Source of the DNA: Thermocaproicibacter sp036741535 | GTDB lineage: Bacteria; Bacillota; Clostridia; Oscillospirales; Acutalibacteraceae | DNA: 32,207 nt | Assembly: GCA_036741535.1 (NCBI GenBank) | Contig: DAINSB010000007.1 | Span: 1 to 32,207, forward strand | Reading direction: 5' to 3' | Shown here: one piece after another, positions 23,467 through 31,668 of the stretch | Layout of the letters: the number at the start of each line of letters is the position of its first letter | Position numbering within the stretch: the first letter of the stretch is position 1 | Notes under the pieces: generated by a model | Database searches by the model: none | What the model was told of the DNA's origin: nothing | Seen by the model: the letters and a program-made list of their open reading frames with translations, nothing else | Position numbers and translations under genes: made by a program

Positions 23467-25133
23467 TCCTGTTTCTCGACAACTACGACAGTTTTACCTA
23501 CAACCTGGTCCAGCGCATCGGGAGGCTGTACCCGGAGATCCGGGTCGTCCGGAACGACGAGATGACCGTGGAGGAGATCGGGCGGCTGTATCCGCAGGCG
23601 ATCGTGATCTCCCCGGGTCCGGGCCGCCCGAGGGACGCGGGCGTCTGCGTCGAAGCCGTCCGGCGGTTCAGCGGGAGCGTCCCGATCCTCGGCATCTGCC
23701 TCGGCCACCAGTGCATCGGCGAGGCCTTCGGCGGCAAGACCGTCCCGGCGGCGCGGCTGATGCACGGCAAGGCGAGCGAGATCCGGGTGGACGGCGCCTG
23801 CCCGCTGTTCCGCGGATTGCCGGAGAAGATCGCGGCGGGGCGCTACCATTCGCTGATCCTCGACGCAAAGACCCTGCCCGCGTGCCTGACCGTCGTCGCG
23901 AGGGACGAGGACGGTCAGATCATGGGCGTGCAGCACAAAACGGACCCGACCTTCGGCCTGCAGTTCCACCCGGAATCCGTGCTGACCGAAAGCGGAGACC
24001 AGATCCTCCATAATTTTTTGAAAGAGGTGTGCAAATTGGAAACAAAGAAGACGGCCGTACTGCCGCTCCCGACGGGAGACCCGCTGCCGGCGGGAAGCCC
24101 GCTGCCGGCGGCAAAGAGAACCGGCCTGAAGCCTTTCCTGCTGAAGGTGGTCGAGGGCGAGAACCTGACCGAACGGGAGGCCCGCACCGCCATGGGCTGC
24201 ATCATGAGCGACGAAGCGACGGATTCGCAGATCGCCGCTTTCATCACGGCGCTGCGCATGAAGGGCGAGACCATCGACGAGATCACGGGCTTTGCGAAGG
24301 TCATGCGCGAAAAAGCGAAGCCGGTGTCCATCTCCCCCGCCGCCGTGGACATCGTGGGCACGGGCGGGGACCTCTCCAACAGCTTCAACATCTCCACCAC
24401 GTCGGCGTTCGTCGCCGCGGGCGCGGGCCTGCGCGTGGCGAAGCACGGCAACCGCAGCGTGTCGAGCAAAAGCGGCGCCGCCGATGTGCTGGAGGCACTC
24501 GGCGTGAAGATCGCCATCACCCCGGAACAGGCGGCGGAGTGCATGGAAAAATGCGGCATGGCGTTCCTGTTCGCGCAGACCTACCACGGCTCCATGCGTT
24601 TCGCCGCGACGCCCCGCCGGGAAACCGGCCTGCGCACGGTGTTCAACATCCTCGGTCCGCTCGCGAACCCCGCCCACGCCGATTCCATGCTGCTGGGCGT
24701 CTACGACGAATCGCTGCTCGAGCCGCTGGCTCGGGTGCTGCTGAACCTGGGGGTCAAGAGCGCCATGCTGGTGCACGGGGACGACGGCCTCGACGAGGTC
24801 AGCGTGTCGGACAAAACGGCCGTCTGCGAGATCCGGGACGGCAAGCTCATCCGCTACGAGCTCGACCCGGCGGACTACGGCTTTCCCCCCGCGAAGAAAT
24901 CCGACATCGTCGGGGGCACCGCGAAGGAAAACGCGACGATCACGCTCGGCGTGCTGCGCGGGGAAAAAGGCCCCGCGCGGGACATCGTGCTGTTCAACGC
25001 GGGCTGCGCGCTCTACGTCGGCGGCGCCGCCGACAGCATACAGATCGGCATCAGCCTTGCGGAGCATTCCATCGACAGTGGCGCGGCGCTCGAGCGGCTC
25101 AACCGGATGGTCGACGTGACCAACCGCTTTTAG
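23463..25133 (+). CDS. trpGD: Fused anthranilate synthase component II / anthranilate phosphoribosyltransferase
   Basis: A 556-residue fusion. Residues 1-190 are a class I glutamine amidotransferase (nucleophile Cys79 in GICLGHQ, His169 and Glu171 in FHPES) feeding ammonia to TrpE. Residues from about 223 form TrpD, which adds phosphoribosyl to anthranilate (GTGGD at 299-303, NISTTSAF, KHGNRSVSSKSG). The linker at about 201-218 is three hexapeptide units (PLPTGD, PLPAGS, PLPAAK) coded by an 18-base tandem repeat. ATG 23463 overlaps the trpE stop. The fusion is known in enterobacteria and in some Firmicutes. Confidence 0.97.
   Translation: MILFLDNYDSFTYNLVQRIGRLYPEIRVVRNDEMTVEEIGRLYPQAIVISPGPGRPRDAGVCVEAVRRFSGSVPILGICLGHQCIGEAFGGKTVPAARLMHGKASEIRVDGACPLFRGLPEKIAAGRYHSLILDAKTLPACLTVVARDEDGQIMGVQHKTDPTFGLQFHPESVLTESGDQILHNFLKEVCKLETKKTAVLPLPTGDPLPAGSPLPAAKRTGLKPFLLKVVEGENLTEREARTAMGCIMSDEATDSQIAAFITALRMKGETIDEITGFAKVMREKAKPVSISPAAVDIVGTGGDLSNSFNISTTSAFVAAGAGLRVAKHGNRSVSSKSGAADVLEALGVKIAITPEQAAECMEKCGMAFLFAQTYHGSMRFAATPRRETGLRTVFNILGPLANPAHADSMLLGVYDESLLEPLARVLLNLGVKSAMLVHGDDGLDEVSVSDKTAVCEIRDGKLIRYELDPADYGFPPAKKSDIVGGTAKENATITLGVLRGEKGPARDIVLFNAGCALYVGGAADSIQIGISLAEHSIDSGAALERLNRMVDVTNRF
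24063..24111 (+). repeat. 18-base tandem repeat coding the TrpG-TrpD linker
   Basis: Two nearly identical units start at 24081 and 24099 (CCGCTGCCGGCGGGAAGC, then CCGCTGCCGGCGGC), and a more diverged unit starts at 24063 (CCGCTCCCGACGGGAGAC). The repeat keeps frame, so changes in copy number would lengthen or shorten the linker by six residues. Confidence 0.85.
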
Positions 25134-25142
25134 GAGGAAACC

Positions 25143-25919
25143 ATGATCCTCGAAGAAATCGCGGCGAAGCGGCGGGTCCAGCTCGCGCGCGAAAAAGAAA
25201 GAACGCCGCTGGAAGAGATGAAGCGGCTGGCCGACGCGGCCCGCGCGCCGAAGGATTTCCGCGCCGCCCTGCGCGGAAATCGCCTCGCCGTCATCGCGGA
25301 GGTGAAAAAGGCCTCGCCGTCCAAAGGGGTCATTTGCCCGGATTTTCACCCCGTGGAGATCGCGAAAGCCTACGAGGCGGCGGGGGCCGATGCGCTTTCG
25401 ATCCTGACGGAGGAAAGTTATTTTCAGGGCTCCTCCGGCTATCTGGAAGAGATCCGGCGGGCGGTTTCGCTGCCGATCCTGCGCAAGGATTTCATCCTCG
25501 ACCCCTACCAGATCTACGAGGCGCGTGCCGTCGGCGCGGACGCGGTGCTGCTGATCGCCGCCCTGCTGGACGCGCGGGCGCTGCGGGAATACGCCGGGCT
25601 TGCAAAATCGCTCGGCCTCGCCTGCCTGATGGAGGCGCACAATGAGCGGGAGCTTGCGGAGGTTCTTGAGGCCGGCGGGACGCTCGTCGGCGTCAACAAC
25701 CGCGACCTTGCGACCTTCCGGGTGGACCTCGGCACCACCGCGCGCCTGGCGAAGCGGGTGCCGGAGGGATGCGTGCTGGTCTCGGAAAGCGGAGTTTCCG
25801 CGCGGCGCGACATGGAGACGCTCCGAAGCGCCGGGGCGGACGCCGTCCTGATCGGAGAAACGCTGATGCGCAGCGCGGACCCGGCGAAAACGTTGCATGA
25901 TCTGAGGGACGGGCTGTGA
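25143..25919 (+). CDS. trpC: Indole-3-glycerol phosphate synthase
   Basis: A 258-residue TIM-barrel enzyme that closes the indole ring of CdRP. Diagnostic blocks are VIAEVKKASPSKG (catalytic Lys), SILTEESYFQGS, LRKDFILDPYQIYEARAVGADAVLL in parts, GVNNRDLATF and VSESGVSA. The start is ATG 25143, 9 bases after trpGD, with GGAGGAAACC directly upstream. The stop overlaps trpF. Confidence 0.97.
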   Translation: MILEEIAAKRRVQLAREKERTPLEEMKRLADAARAPKDFRAALRGNRLAVIAEVKKASPSKGVICPDFHPVEIAKAYEAAGADALSILTEESYFQGSSGYLEEIRRAVSLPILRKDFILDPYQIYEARAVGADAVLLIAALLDARALREYAGLAKSLGLACLMEAHNERELAEVLEAGGTLVGVNNRDLATFRVDLGTTARLAKRVPEGCVLVSESGVSARRDMETLRSAGADAVLIGETLMRSADPAKTLHDLRDGL

Positions 25920-26551
25920 AAGTGAAACTCTGCGGCGTCAGACGGCCGGAGGACATCGGCTACCTCAACGAATTCCGCCCGGACTACGCGGGCTTCGTGT
26001 TCGCCGGCACGAAACGGAGAGTCTCGCCGGAAACGGCCGCGTCGCTGGCGGAAAAGCTGGACCCCGGCATCGGGAGAGTCGGGGTATTCGTCGACGAGGA
26101 ACCGGAAACGGTCCGCCGCGCCGCAGAGCTGGCCGGCCTCACCGCCGTGCAGCTCCACGGAAGCGAAAACGCGAAATACATCGAAGCTCTCCGGCGTCTG
26201 CTGCCGGGGGTGGAGATCTGGAAGGCGGTGCGCGTCCGCGACCGGGGAACGGTGCTCCGGGCGCTGGCCCTCCCCGCCGACCGCTTCCTGCTGGACGCCT
26301 TTTCCGAAAAGGAGGCGGGCGGCACCGGGCGGGTCGCGGACTTCGGCGTCATCCGGAGCTGCCGCATCCGGGTCCCCTATTTTCTGGCGGGCGGCCTGAA
26401 CGCGGGCAACCTCGCGCCGATCGTCCGGGAGATGCACCCGGCCGGGGTGGACCTCTCGAGCGGCATCGAAACCGGCGGCGTCAAGGACCGCCGGAAAATC
26501 GAAACAGTGATGCGGATCCTCCGCGGAGGATCCGGAAAGGTGGGAACATGA
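25916..26551 (+). CDS. trpF: Phosphoribosylanthranilate isomerase
   Basis: A 211-residue TIM-barrel enzyme for the Amadori rearrangement between TrpD and TrpC. The catalytic Cys6 is in VKLCGVRRPEDI, the catalytic Asp is in FLLDAFSEKEAGGTG, and the phosphate-binding block is FLAGGLNAGNL. The start is a GTG at 25916 overlapping the trpC stop (GTGA); the conserved beginning KVKLCG leaves no room for another start. It ends in a 4-base overlap with trpB. Confidence 0.95.
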   Translation: MKVKLCGVRRPEDIGYLNEFRPDYAGFVFAGTKRRVSPETAASLAEKLDPGIGRVGVFVDEEPETVRRAAELAGLTAVQLHGSENAKYIEALRRLLPGVEIWKAVRVRDRGTVLRALALPADRFLLDAFSEKEAGGTGRVADFGVIRSCRIRVPYFLAGGLNAGNLAPIVREMHPAGVDLSSGIETGGVKDRRKIETVMRILRGGSGKVGT

Positions 26552-27744
26552 TGCAAAAAGCCGGAAGATACGGCGAATACGGCGGGCAGTACGTCCCCGA
26601 GACGCTGATGAACGCCGTCCACGGGCTGGAAAGCGCGTACGAGGCGGCGAAAACGGATCCGGAGTTTCAAAGCGAGCTGCGCCGCCTGTACCGGGACTAT
26701 GCGAACCGGCCGTCGATGCTCTATTACGCGAAGCGGATGACGGAGGACCTGGGCGGGGCGAAGATCTACCTGAAGCGGGAGGACCTCAACCACACCGGCG
26801 CGCACAAGATCAACAACGCCCTGGGGCAGATCCTGCTGGCGAAGCGCATGGGCAAGACGCGCATCATCGCGGAGACCGGCGCGGGCCAGCACGGCGTCGC
26901 GGCCGCGACGGCGGCAGCGCTGTTCGGCCTTTCGTGCGAGGTCTACATGGGCGTGAAGGACATGGAGCGCCAGTCGCTGAACGTCTACCGCATGGAGCTG
27001 CTCGGCGCGAAGGTCACGGGGGTCGATTCCGGGACCGGCACGCTCAAGGACGCGATCAACGAGGCCATGCGCGACTGGACCGCCAACGTGGAGAACACCT
27101 ATTACCTCATCGGCTCGGTCATGGGGCCGCACCCCTACCCGCAGATGGTGCGCGATTTTCAGAAGGTCATCGGGGAAGAGGCGAAGAAGCAGATCCTGGA
27201 GCGCGAGGGGAAGCTGCCCGACTGCGTCGTCGCCTGCGTGGGCGGCGGCTCCAACGCGATGGGGATGTTCTACGATTTCATCCCGGACCGGAGCGTACGG
27301 CTGGTCGGCGCGGAGGCGGCGGGCAAAGGGGTTGACACCGCCCTGCACGCCGCAACCGTCGCGAAAGGGACGACGGGGATCTTCCACGGGATGAAATCCC
27401 TGTTTCTCCAAAACGAGGAGGGCCAGATCGCGCCGGTCTACTCGATTTCGGCGGGCCTCGACTACCCCGGCGTGGGGCCGGAACACGCATATCTCCACGC
27501 GACCGGCCGCGCGGAGTACGTCGCCGTCACCGACGAGGAAGCGGTGCGGGCCTTTGAATATCTGTCGAAAACGGAGGGGATCATCCCGGCGATCGAGTCG
27601 GCGCACGCGGTCGCGGCAGCGATGAAAATCGCGCCTTCGATGCGGAAGGACCGGACGATGATCATCTGCCTTTCCGGGCGGGGAGACAAGGACGTTTATT
27701 CCATCGCGAGGTACAGGGGGGTGCAGCTCAATGAACAGAATTGA
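26548..27744 (+). CDS. trpB: Tryptophan synthase beta chain
   Basis: A 398-residue PLP enzyme joining indole to serine. The PLP lysine is Lys87 in HTGAHKINNALGQ, with ETGAGQHG and the glycine-rich phosphate loop VGGGSNAMG. The typical TrpB1 beginning GEYGGQYVPETLM is present, so it is the standard partner of TrpA rather than TrpB2. ATG 26548 overlaps the trpF stop; a second ATG at 26551 is possible. The 3' end overlaps trpA by 14 bases. Confidence 0.97.
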   Translation: MMQKAGRYGEYGGQYVPETLMNAVHGLESAYEAAKTDPEFQSELRRLYRDYANRPSMLYYAKRMTEDLGGAKIYLKREDLNHTGAHKINNALGQILLAKRMGKTRIIAETGAGQHGVAAATAAALFGLSCEVYMGVKDMERQSLNVYRMELLGAKVTGVDSGTGTLKDAINEAMRDWTANVENTYYLIGSVMGPHPYPQMVRDFQKVIGEEAKKQILEREGKLPDCVVACVGGGSNAMGMFYDFIPDRSVRLVGAEAAGKGVDTALHAATVAKGTTGIFHGMKSLFLQNEEGQIAPVYSISAGLDYPGVGPEHAYLHATGRAEYVAVTDEEAVRAFEYLSKTEGIIPAIESAHAVAAAMKIAPSMRKDRTMIICLSGRGDKDVYSIARYRGVQLNEQN

Positions 27745-28516
27745 CCGGAAGTTCGCGGAATTGAAAGCAAAAGGTGAAAAGGCGCTGATTCCGTTCGTCA
27801 CGGCGGGGGACCCGGACCTCGAGACCACGGAACGGCTCGTGCCCGCCCTGTTTGCGGCGGGGGCCGACCTTGTGGAGCTTGGCGTGCCGTTTTCCGACCC
27901 GGTCGCCGAGGGGCCGGTGATCCAGCGGGCGAGCCGGCGCGCGCTCGACGGCGGGGTCACGCTCGCGAAGATTTTCGACCTGATCCGGCGCCTGCGCGCG
28001 AAGACCGACGGGCCGCTCCTGCTCATGCTCTACATGAACAGCATCTTCCGCCCCGGCACGGACCTCTTTTTCCGGCGCTGCGCCGAAACCGGCGTGGACG
28101 GCGTGATCGTCCCAGACCTGCCGTACGAGGAGCGGGGTGAGATCCAGGGCGCGGCGGAGCGAAACGGCGTCTACCCGATCCGGATGGTCGCGCCGACTTC
28201 GCACGACCGCATCGCGAAGATCGCCGCCGGCGCGAAAGGGTTCCTCTACTGCGTCTCCTCCACCGGCGTCACGGGGACGCGGAGCCGCTTTACGACCGAC
28301 TTCGATTCGTTTTTCGGCGCGGTGAAGCGATCTGCGAAAATCCCGTGCGCGGTCGGCTTCGGCATCTCCGGCCCGGAGCAGGCGAAGGCGATGGCGTCTT
28401 ACTGCGACGGGGTCATCGTCGGCAGCGCGGTGGTGAAGATCGTGGAGCGGGAAAAGCGCGCTGCCGCGGCGCCGGTCGCGGAGTTCGTCCGTTCCCTGAA
28501 AAGCGCCGTGCGCTGA
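27731..28516 (+). CDS. trpA: Tryptophan synthase alpha chain
   Basis: A 261-residue TIM barrel releasing indole from indole-3-glycerol phosphate. Family blocks are PFVTAGDPDLETT, ELGVPFSDPVAEGPVIQ, APTSHDRI, YCVSSTGVTGTRS and VGFGISGPEQ. The catalytic Glu49 is present. The second catalytic acid, Asp60 in enteric TrpA (DPLADGP), is Glu60 here (DPVAEGP), a conservative change. The start lies inside trpB, indicating coupled translation. It is the last gene of the trp operon; the MITE hairpin 110 bases on probably ends the transcript. Confidence 0.96.
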   Translation: MNRIDRKFAELKAKGEKALIPFVTAGDPDLETTERLVPALFAAGADLVELGVPFSDPVAEGPVIQRASRRALDGGVTLAKIFDLIRRLRAKTDGPLLLMLYMNSIFRPGTDLFFRRCAETGVDGVIVPDLPYEERGEIQGAAERNGVYPIRMVAPTSHDRIAKIAAGAKGFLYCVSSTGVTGTRSRFTTDFDSFFGAVKRSAKIPCAVGFGISGPEQAKAMASYCDGVIVGSAVVKIVEREKRAAAAPVAEFVRSLKSAVR

Positions 28517-28563
28517 GGACGCACGGAAAACGAGGGCGGGCGCGGCGCGAAAAAACAGGCGAT

Positions 28564-28714
28564 GGGGCTGTTGCAAAACGAATTTGCAATAGCAAATTGC
28601 ACAACAAAAGCAGTCCAACAAATAGAAAAATGCGCTTTGAAATGGCTTTTGAGGGCCAAATCAAGGCGCATTTTTGTGCATTATTTTTCGACGAGGCTAT
28701 TTTGCAACAGCCCC
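28564..28714. mobile_element. 151-base MITE-like element
   Basis: Perfect 15-base terminal inverted repeats, GGGGCTGTTGCAAAA (28564-28578) and its complement (28700-28714), enclose AT-rich non-coding DNA unlike its surroundings. Termini of this kind resemble those of IS1182/IS5-type elements. An internal 14/15-bp inverted repeat forms a long hairpin. No clear target duplication was seen. Confidence 0.85.
28626..28675. terminator. Hairpin within the MITE, likely trp operon terminator
   Basis: The arms AAAAATGCGCTTTGA (28626-28640) and TCAAGGCGCATTTTT (28661-28675) pair 14 of 15 bases. A/T runs at both edges would let it work in both directions, between trpA and the convergent larA gene. Confidence 0.7.
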
Positions 28715-28719
28715 TTTCT

Positions 28720-29976
28720 TCATTTTTCCGCCCTCACGATCGGCAGGGTGGAAGCTCCGTAAGGCATCGCAAGGACCTTCGCGCCGCTCCCCGAGGCCCG
28801 GACCGCCCGGTCCAGAGCCTCCTGGACCGAACCGAAAGGCTCGAGATGCAGGCTGCGGACGAACTCCGGCTCCAATTTGGAGACGAGAAAAATGCGCGCC
28901 CTCTGCAAAATCATCGCGATGGCCGCGGCCTTGTGGCCGCCCAGGCAAAACTCTTTGCGGATATGCTCGATCATGTCCTCGCTGCGTTTGTGTCCGGTCA
29001 TCCACGCCTCGAAGGTGCTGTTTCCCAGCCCTTCGCGGCAGGCCGCGACCCAGATGATGATCCCGCCCTTTTGCACCGCATGGCCGGCATTGTCCAAAGC
29101 CTTCTGCGCCTGATACATATTGAGGTCCTTCGGATACCCGCCGGCGGAAACGATCACGATCTCCGCCGCGCGGGGGATGCCGACCCGGTAGAGCCCGTCG
29201 AGGAACGCGCAGCCCGCCCGATGGGCCTTGATGAAATCGCCCGCGACGCTTTTGACGATCCGCTTGTGTTCGTCGAGCACGACGTTGACGATGAAATCGA
29301 TCGGCACAAACCGGGCGACCTCGTCGATGTCCTCGCGGACGGGGTTCCCTTCCAGCCGGCCGGCCGACGCCTCCGGCTGCACCATGCGGCTGTGGTTGGC
29401 CTGGATCGCCTCGCGGGAGGAAACGCCGGGCAGGATCGCCTTGGCCCCGCCGCTGTAGCCCGCGAAATAGTGATACTCGATGTTGCCGACGCAGATGCGC
29501 AGGTCCGCTTCGGCCACCGGGCGGAACACGTCCACGGGGGTCCCGCGGGTGGTCGTGCCCAGGCGGACGCACTGACCCATGTCGGAATCCACGCAATGCA
29601 CACGGCCGAATATCTCGTCGCCGACCATGGCGCGCATCTCCTCTTCCGTGTGGTGCCTGTGGCTGCCCAGCGCAAAGACGATCGTGATGTTCTCGTCCGG
29701 GACTTTCGCCTGCGACATCTCTTCGAGAACCAGCGGGAGAATGATTCTGTTCGGCACCGGACGGGTGATGTCGCTGGTGACGATGGCCACCCTGCGCCCC
29801 GGCCCGGCGAGTTCGCTCAGCCGGGGCGACCCGATGGGCTCCCGCAGGGAACGCCGGACCTCCGCTTCCCCGATCAGCCCGATCGGGACGGAATTCTGCT
29901 CCACGACCCCGAGAAGCCGGTCGTCATCGACGGAAACGGAAAGTTTTTCCCGGTCAAAAGCAAAAGACAGGTCCAT
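28720..29976 (-). CDS. larA: LarA-family nickel-dependent 2-hydroxyacid racemase
   Basis: A 418-residue member of the lactate racemase (LarA/DUF2088) superfamily, which uses the nickel-pincer nucleotide cofactor. Residues matching Lactobacillus LarA are visible: Asp69 and Arg72 in SDITRP, His106 in GSHRH, His169 in EYHYFAGYSGG, the cofactor-linking Lys179 in GGAKAILPG, and His195 in ANHSRM. The start is ATG 29976 with AGGAGA 7 bases upstream. No cofactor genes larB, larC or larE lie in the window. Substrate within the superfamily varies (lactate, malate, other hydroxyacids, sugar acids). Upstream on the same strand are fumarase and malic enzyme, which favours malate (inference). The symbol names the family, not a proven lactate racemase. 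Confidence 0.9.
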   Translation of the reverse strand: MDLSFAFDREKLSVSVDDDRLLGVVEQNSVPIGLIGEAEVRRSLREPIGSPRLSELAGPGRRVAIVTSDITRPVPNRIILPLVLEEMSQAKVPDENITIVFALGSHRHHTEEEMRAMVGDEIFGRVHCVDSDMGQCVRLGTTTRGTPVDVFRPVAEADLRICVGNIEYHYFAGYSGGAKAILPGVSSREAIQANHSRMVQPEASAGRLEGNPVREDIDEVARFVPIDFIVNVVLDEHKRIVKSVAGDFIKAHRAGCAFLDGLYRVGIPRAAEIVIVSAGGYPKDLNMYQAQKALDNAGHAVQKGGIIIWVAACREGLGNSTFEAWMTGHKRSEDMIEHIRKEFCLGGHKAAAIAMILQRARIFLVSKLEPEFVRSLHLEPFGSVQEALDRAVRASGSGAKVLAMPYGASTLPIVRAEK

Positions 29977-30150
29977 AAATATCTCCTCATTTCTTCAGAA
30001 TATCTTTGTGTCCCCCCGCAGCGGCTCCGGCAAAAGCGCCGGCAGAAACGGTTGCCGCCAGCCATGGACCGCGGGGCGCCGCAAGCGGCAGGGCCGATGT
30101 TCCCGGGGCCCAGGCACAGCGAAGCCGCCCCGTGACGATCGGATTTCCTT

Positions 30151-31515
30151 TCAGGTCATATTTTCAGGATGGAAAACCTCGTCGAATTTCTCGGCGGTGA
30201 TGAATCCCAGCGAAACGGCCGCTTCCTTCAACGAGAGATTCTCTTGAAAAGCCTTTTGCACGGTTTTCGCGGCGTTGTCGTAGCCGATATAGGGGTTCAG
30301 CGCGGTCGCCAGCATGAGGGAATGGGTGAGATTGTACCGCATTTTTTCTTTGTCCGCGACGATGCCGCAGACGCAGTTTTTGCGGAAGGAGCGGATGCAG
30401 TCCGCGAGCAGGCGCACCGACTGCAGAAAATTGTAGATGCACACCGGCATGAACACGTTGAGCTGGAAATTGCCCTGGGAAGCCGCCATGCCGACCGCCA
30501 CGTCGTTGGCCATCACCTGGACCGCGACCATCGTCACCGCCTCGCACTGCGTCGGATTGACCTTGCCGGGCATGATGGAGCTCCCGGGTTCATTCGCGGG
30601 GATCCGGATTTCCCCGAGCCCGCAGCGGGGCCCGCTCGCCAGCCAGCGCACGTCGTTGGCGATTTTCATCAGGTTGGCCGCGAGCGCCTTCAGCGCCCCG
30701 TGCGCAAAGACCAGCTCGTCCTTGGAAGTCAGGGAGTGAAATTTATTTTCCGCCGTCAGAAAGACTCTGCCCGTCAGGCCGCTGACCTGCCGGGCCACCT
30801 CTTCGGCGAAGCCCTCGGGCGCGTTCAGGCCGGTCCCGACCGCCGTGCCGCCCAGGGCCAGCTCCTTGACCTGCGGGAGGGCGGCTTCGATCATGGAAAG
30901 CGGCTTTTCCAGCATGCCGCGCCATCCGCTGATCTCCTGCGAGAACCGGATCGGCGTCGCGTCCTGCAGGTGGGTCCTCCCCGTCGTGGCGATCCCCTCG
31001 TTCTCCCGCTCCAGCCGCCGGAATTCCTCGATCAGGGACCGGATCTCCGGAATCAGGCGGTCCTCCATGGCGAGCGCCGCCGCGATATGCATGGCGGTCG
31101 GGAAGGTGTCGTTGGAACTCTGCGACATGTTCACGTGGTCGTTGGGGTGGAGCAGCTTTTTGCCGGCCATTCGATTCCCGCTGTTCGCAATGACTTCATT
31201 GACGTTCATGTTGGACTGCGTGCCGCTGCCGGTCTGCCAGACGACCAGCGGAAATTCTTCACCCAGTTCCCCCGCGATGATCCGGTCGCAGACCTGACAG
31301 ATCAGGGCGCACCGCTCGCCGTCCAGCTTCCCCAGCTTTCGGTTCGCAAGCGCCGCCGCTTTTTTCAGAATGCCGAACGCGTGGATGACCTCCGCCGGCA
31401 TCCGCTCCGTCCCGATCTGAAAGTTCCGGAGGCTTCTCTGTGTCTGAGCCCCCCACAGCCGGTCCGCGGGGACCTCTATCTCCCCCATAGAATCGCGTTC
31501 CGTCCTGTATTCCAT
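30151..31515 (-). CDS. fumC: Class II fumarate hydratase
   Basis: A 454-residue cytosolic enzyme interconverting fumarate and L-malate without an Fe-S cluster. Signature blocks are WQTGSGTQSNMNVNEV, HVNMSQSSNDTFPTAMH, TGRTHLQDATP, and the superfamily signature GSSIMPGKVNP with the mobile catalytic Ser. The start is ATG 31515 with GAGG 10 bases upstream. It follows the malic enzyme gene on the same strand after a terminator-like hairpin. larA follows after 174 bases, in which I see no gene and only a small GC-rich stem (CCGGC...GCCGG). Confidence 0.96.
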   Translation of the reverse strand: MEYRTERDSMGEIEVPADRLWGAQTQRSLRNFQIGTERMPAEVIHAFGILKKAAALANRKLGKLDGERCALICQVCDRIIAGELGEEFPLVVWQTGSGTQSNMNVNEVIANSGNRMAGKKLLHPNDHVNMSQSSNDTFPTAMHIAAALAMEDRLIPEIRSLIEEFRRLERENEGIATTGRTHLQDATPIRFSQEISGWRGMLEKPLSMIEAALPQVKELALGGTAVGTGLNAPEGFAEEVARQVSGLTGRVFLTAENKFHSLTSKDELVFAHGALKALAANLMKIANDVRWLASGPRCGLGEIRIPANEPGSSIMPGKVNPTQCEAVTMVAVQVMANDVAVGMAASQGNFQLNVFMPVCIYNFLQSVRLLADCIRSFRKNCVCGIVADKEKMRYNLTHSLMLATALNPYIGYDNAAKTVQKAFQENLSLKEAAVSLGFITAEKFDEVFHPENMT

Positions 31516-31546
31516 ATGACAAAAGCCTCGCTTTCCATTTTTTTGG

Positions 31547-31583
31547 AAAAAGGGCCGCCCGGACCACCGACTGGTCCGAGCGG
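31547..31583 (-). terminator. Terminator or attenuator between malic enzyme and fumC
   Basis: On the minus strand a 12-bp stem with one G-T pair (CCGCTCGGACCA with TGGTCCGGGCGG, 5-base loop) is followed after CCC by five Ts (A run at 31547-31551). It leaves only 31 bases to the fumC start, too few for a separate full promoter, so partial read-through or attenuation is likely. Confidence 0.8.
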
Positions 31584-31668
31584 TTGCAAGAAAGAAATAG
31601 TAGAATAAGAGGTTCTTTATGGTAAAATCTTGTAATCCGGTTGAAAGCGGGAAGCGGCGGACGGCTCG

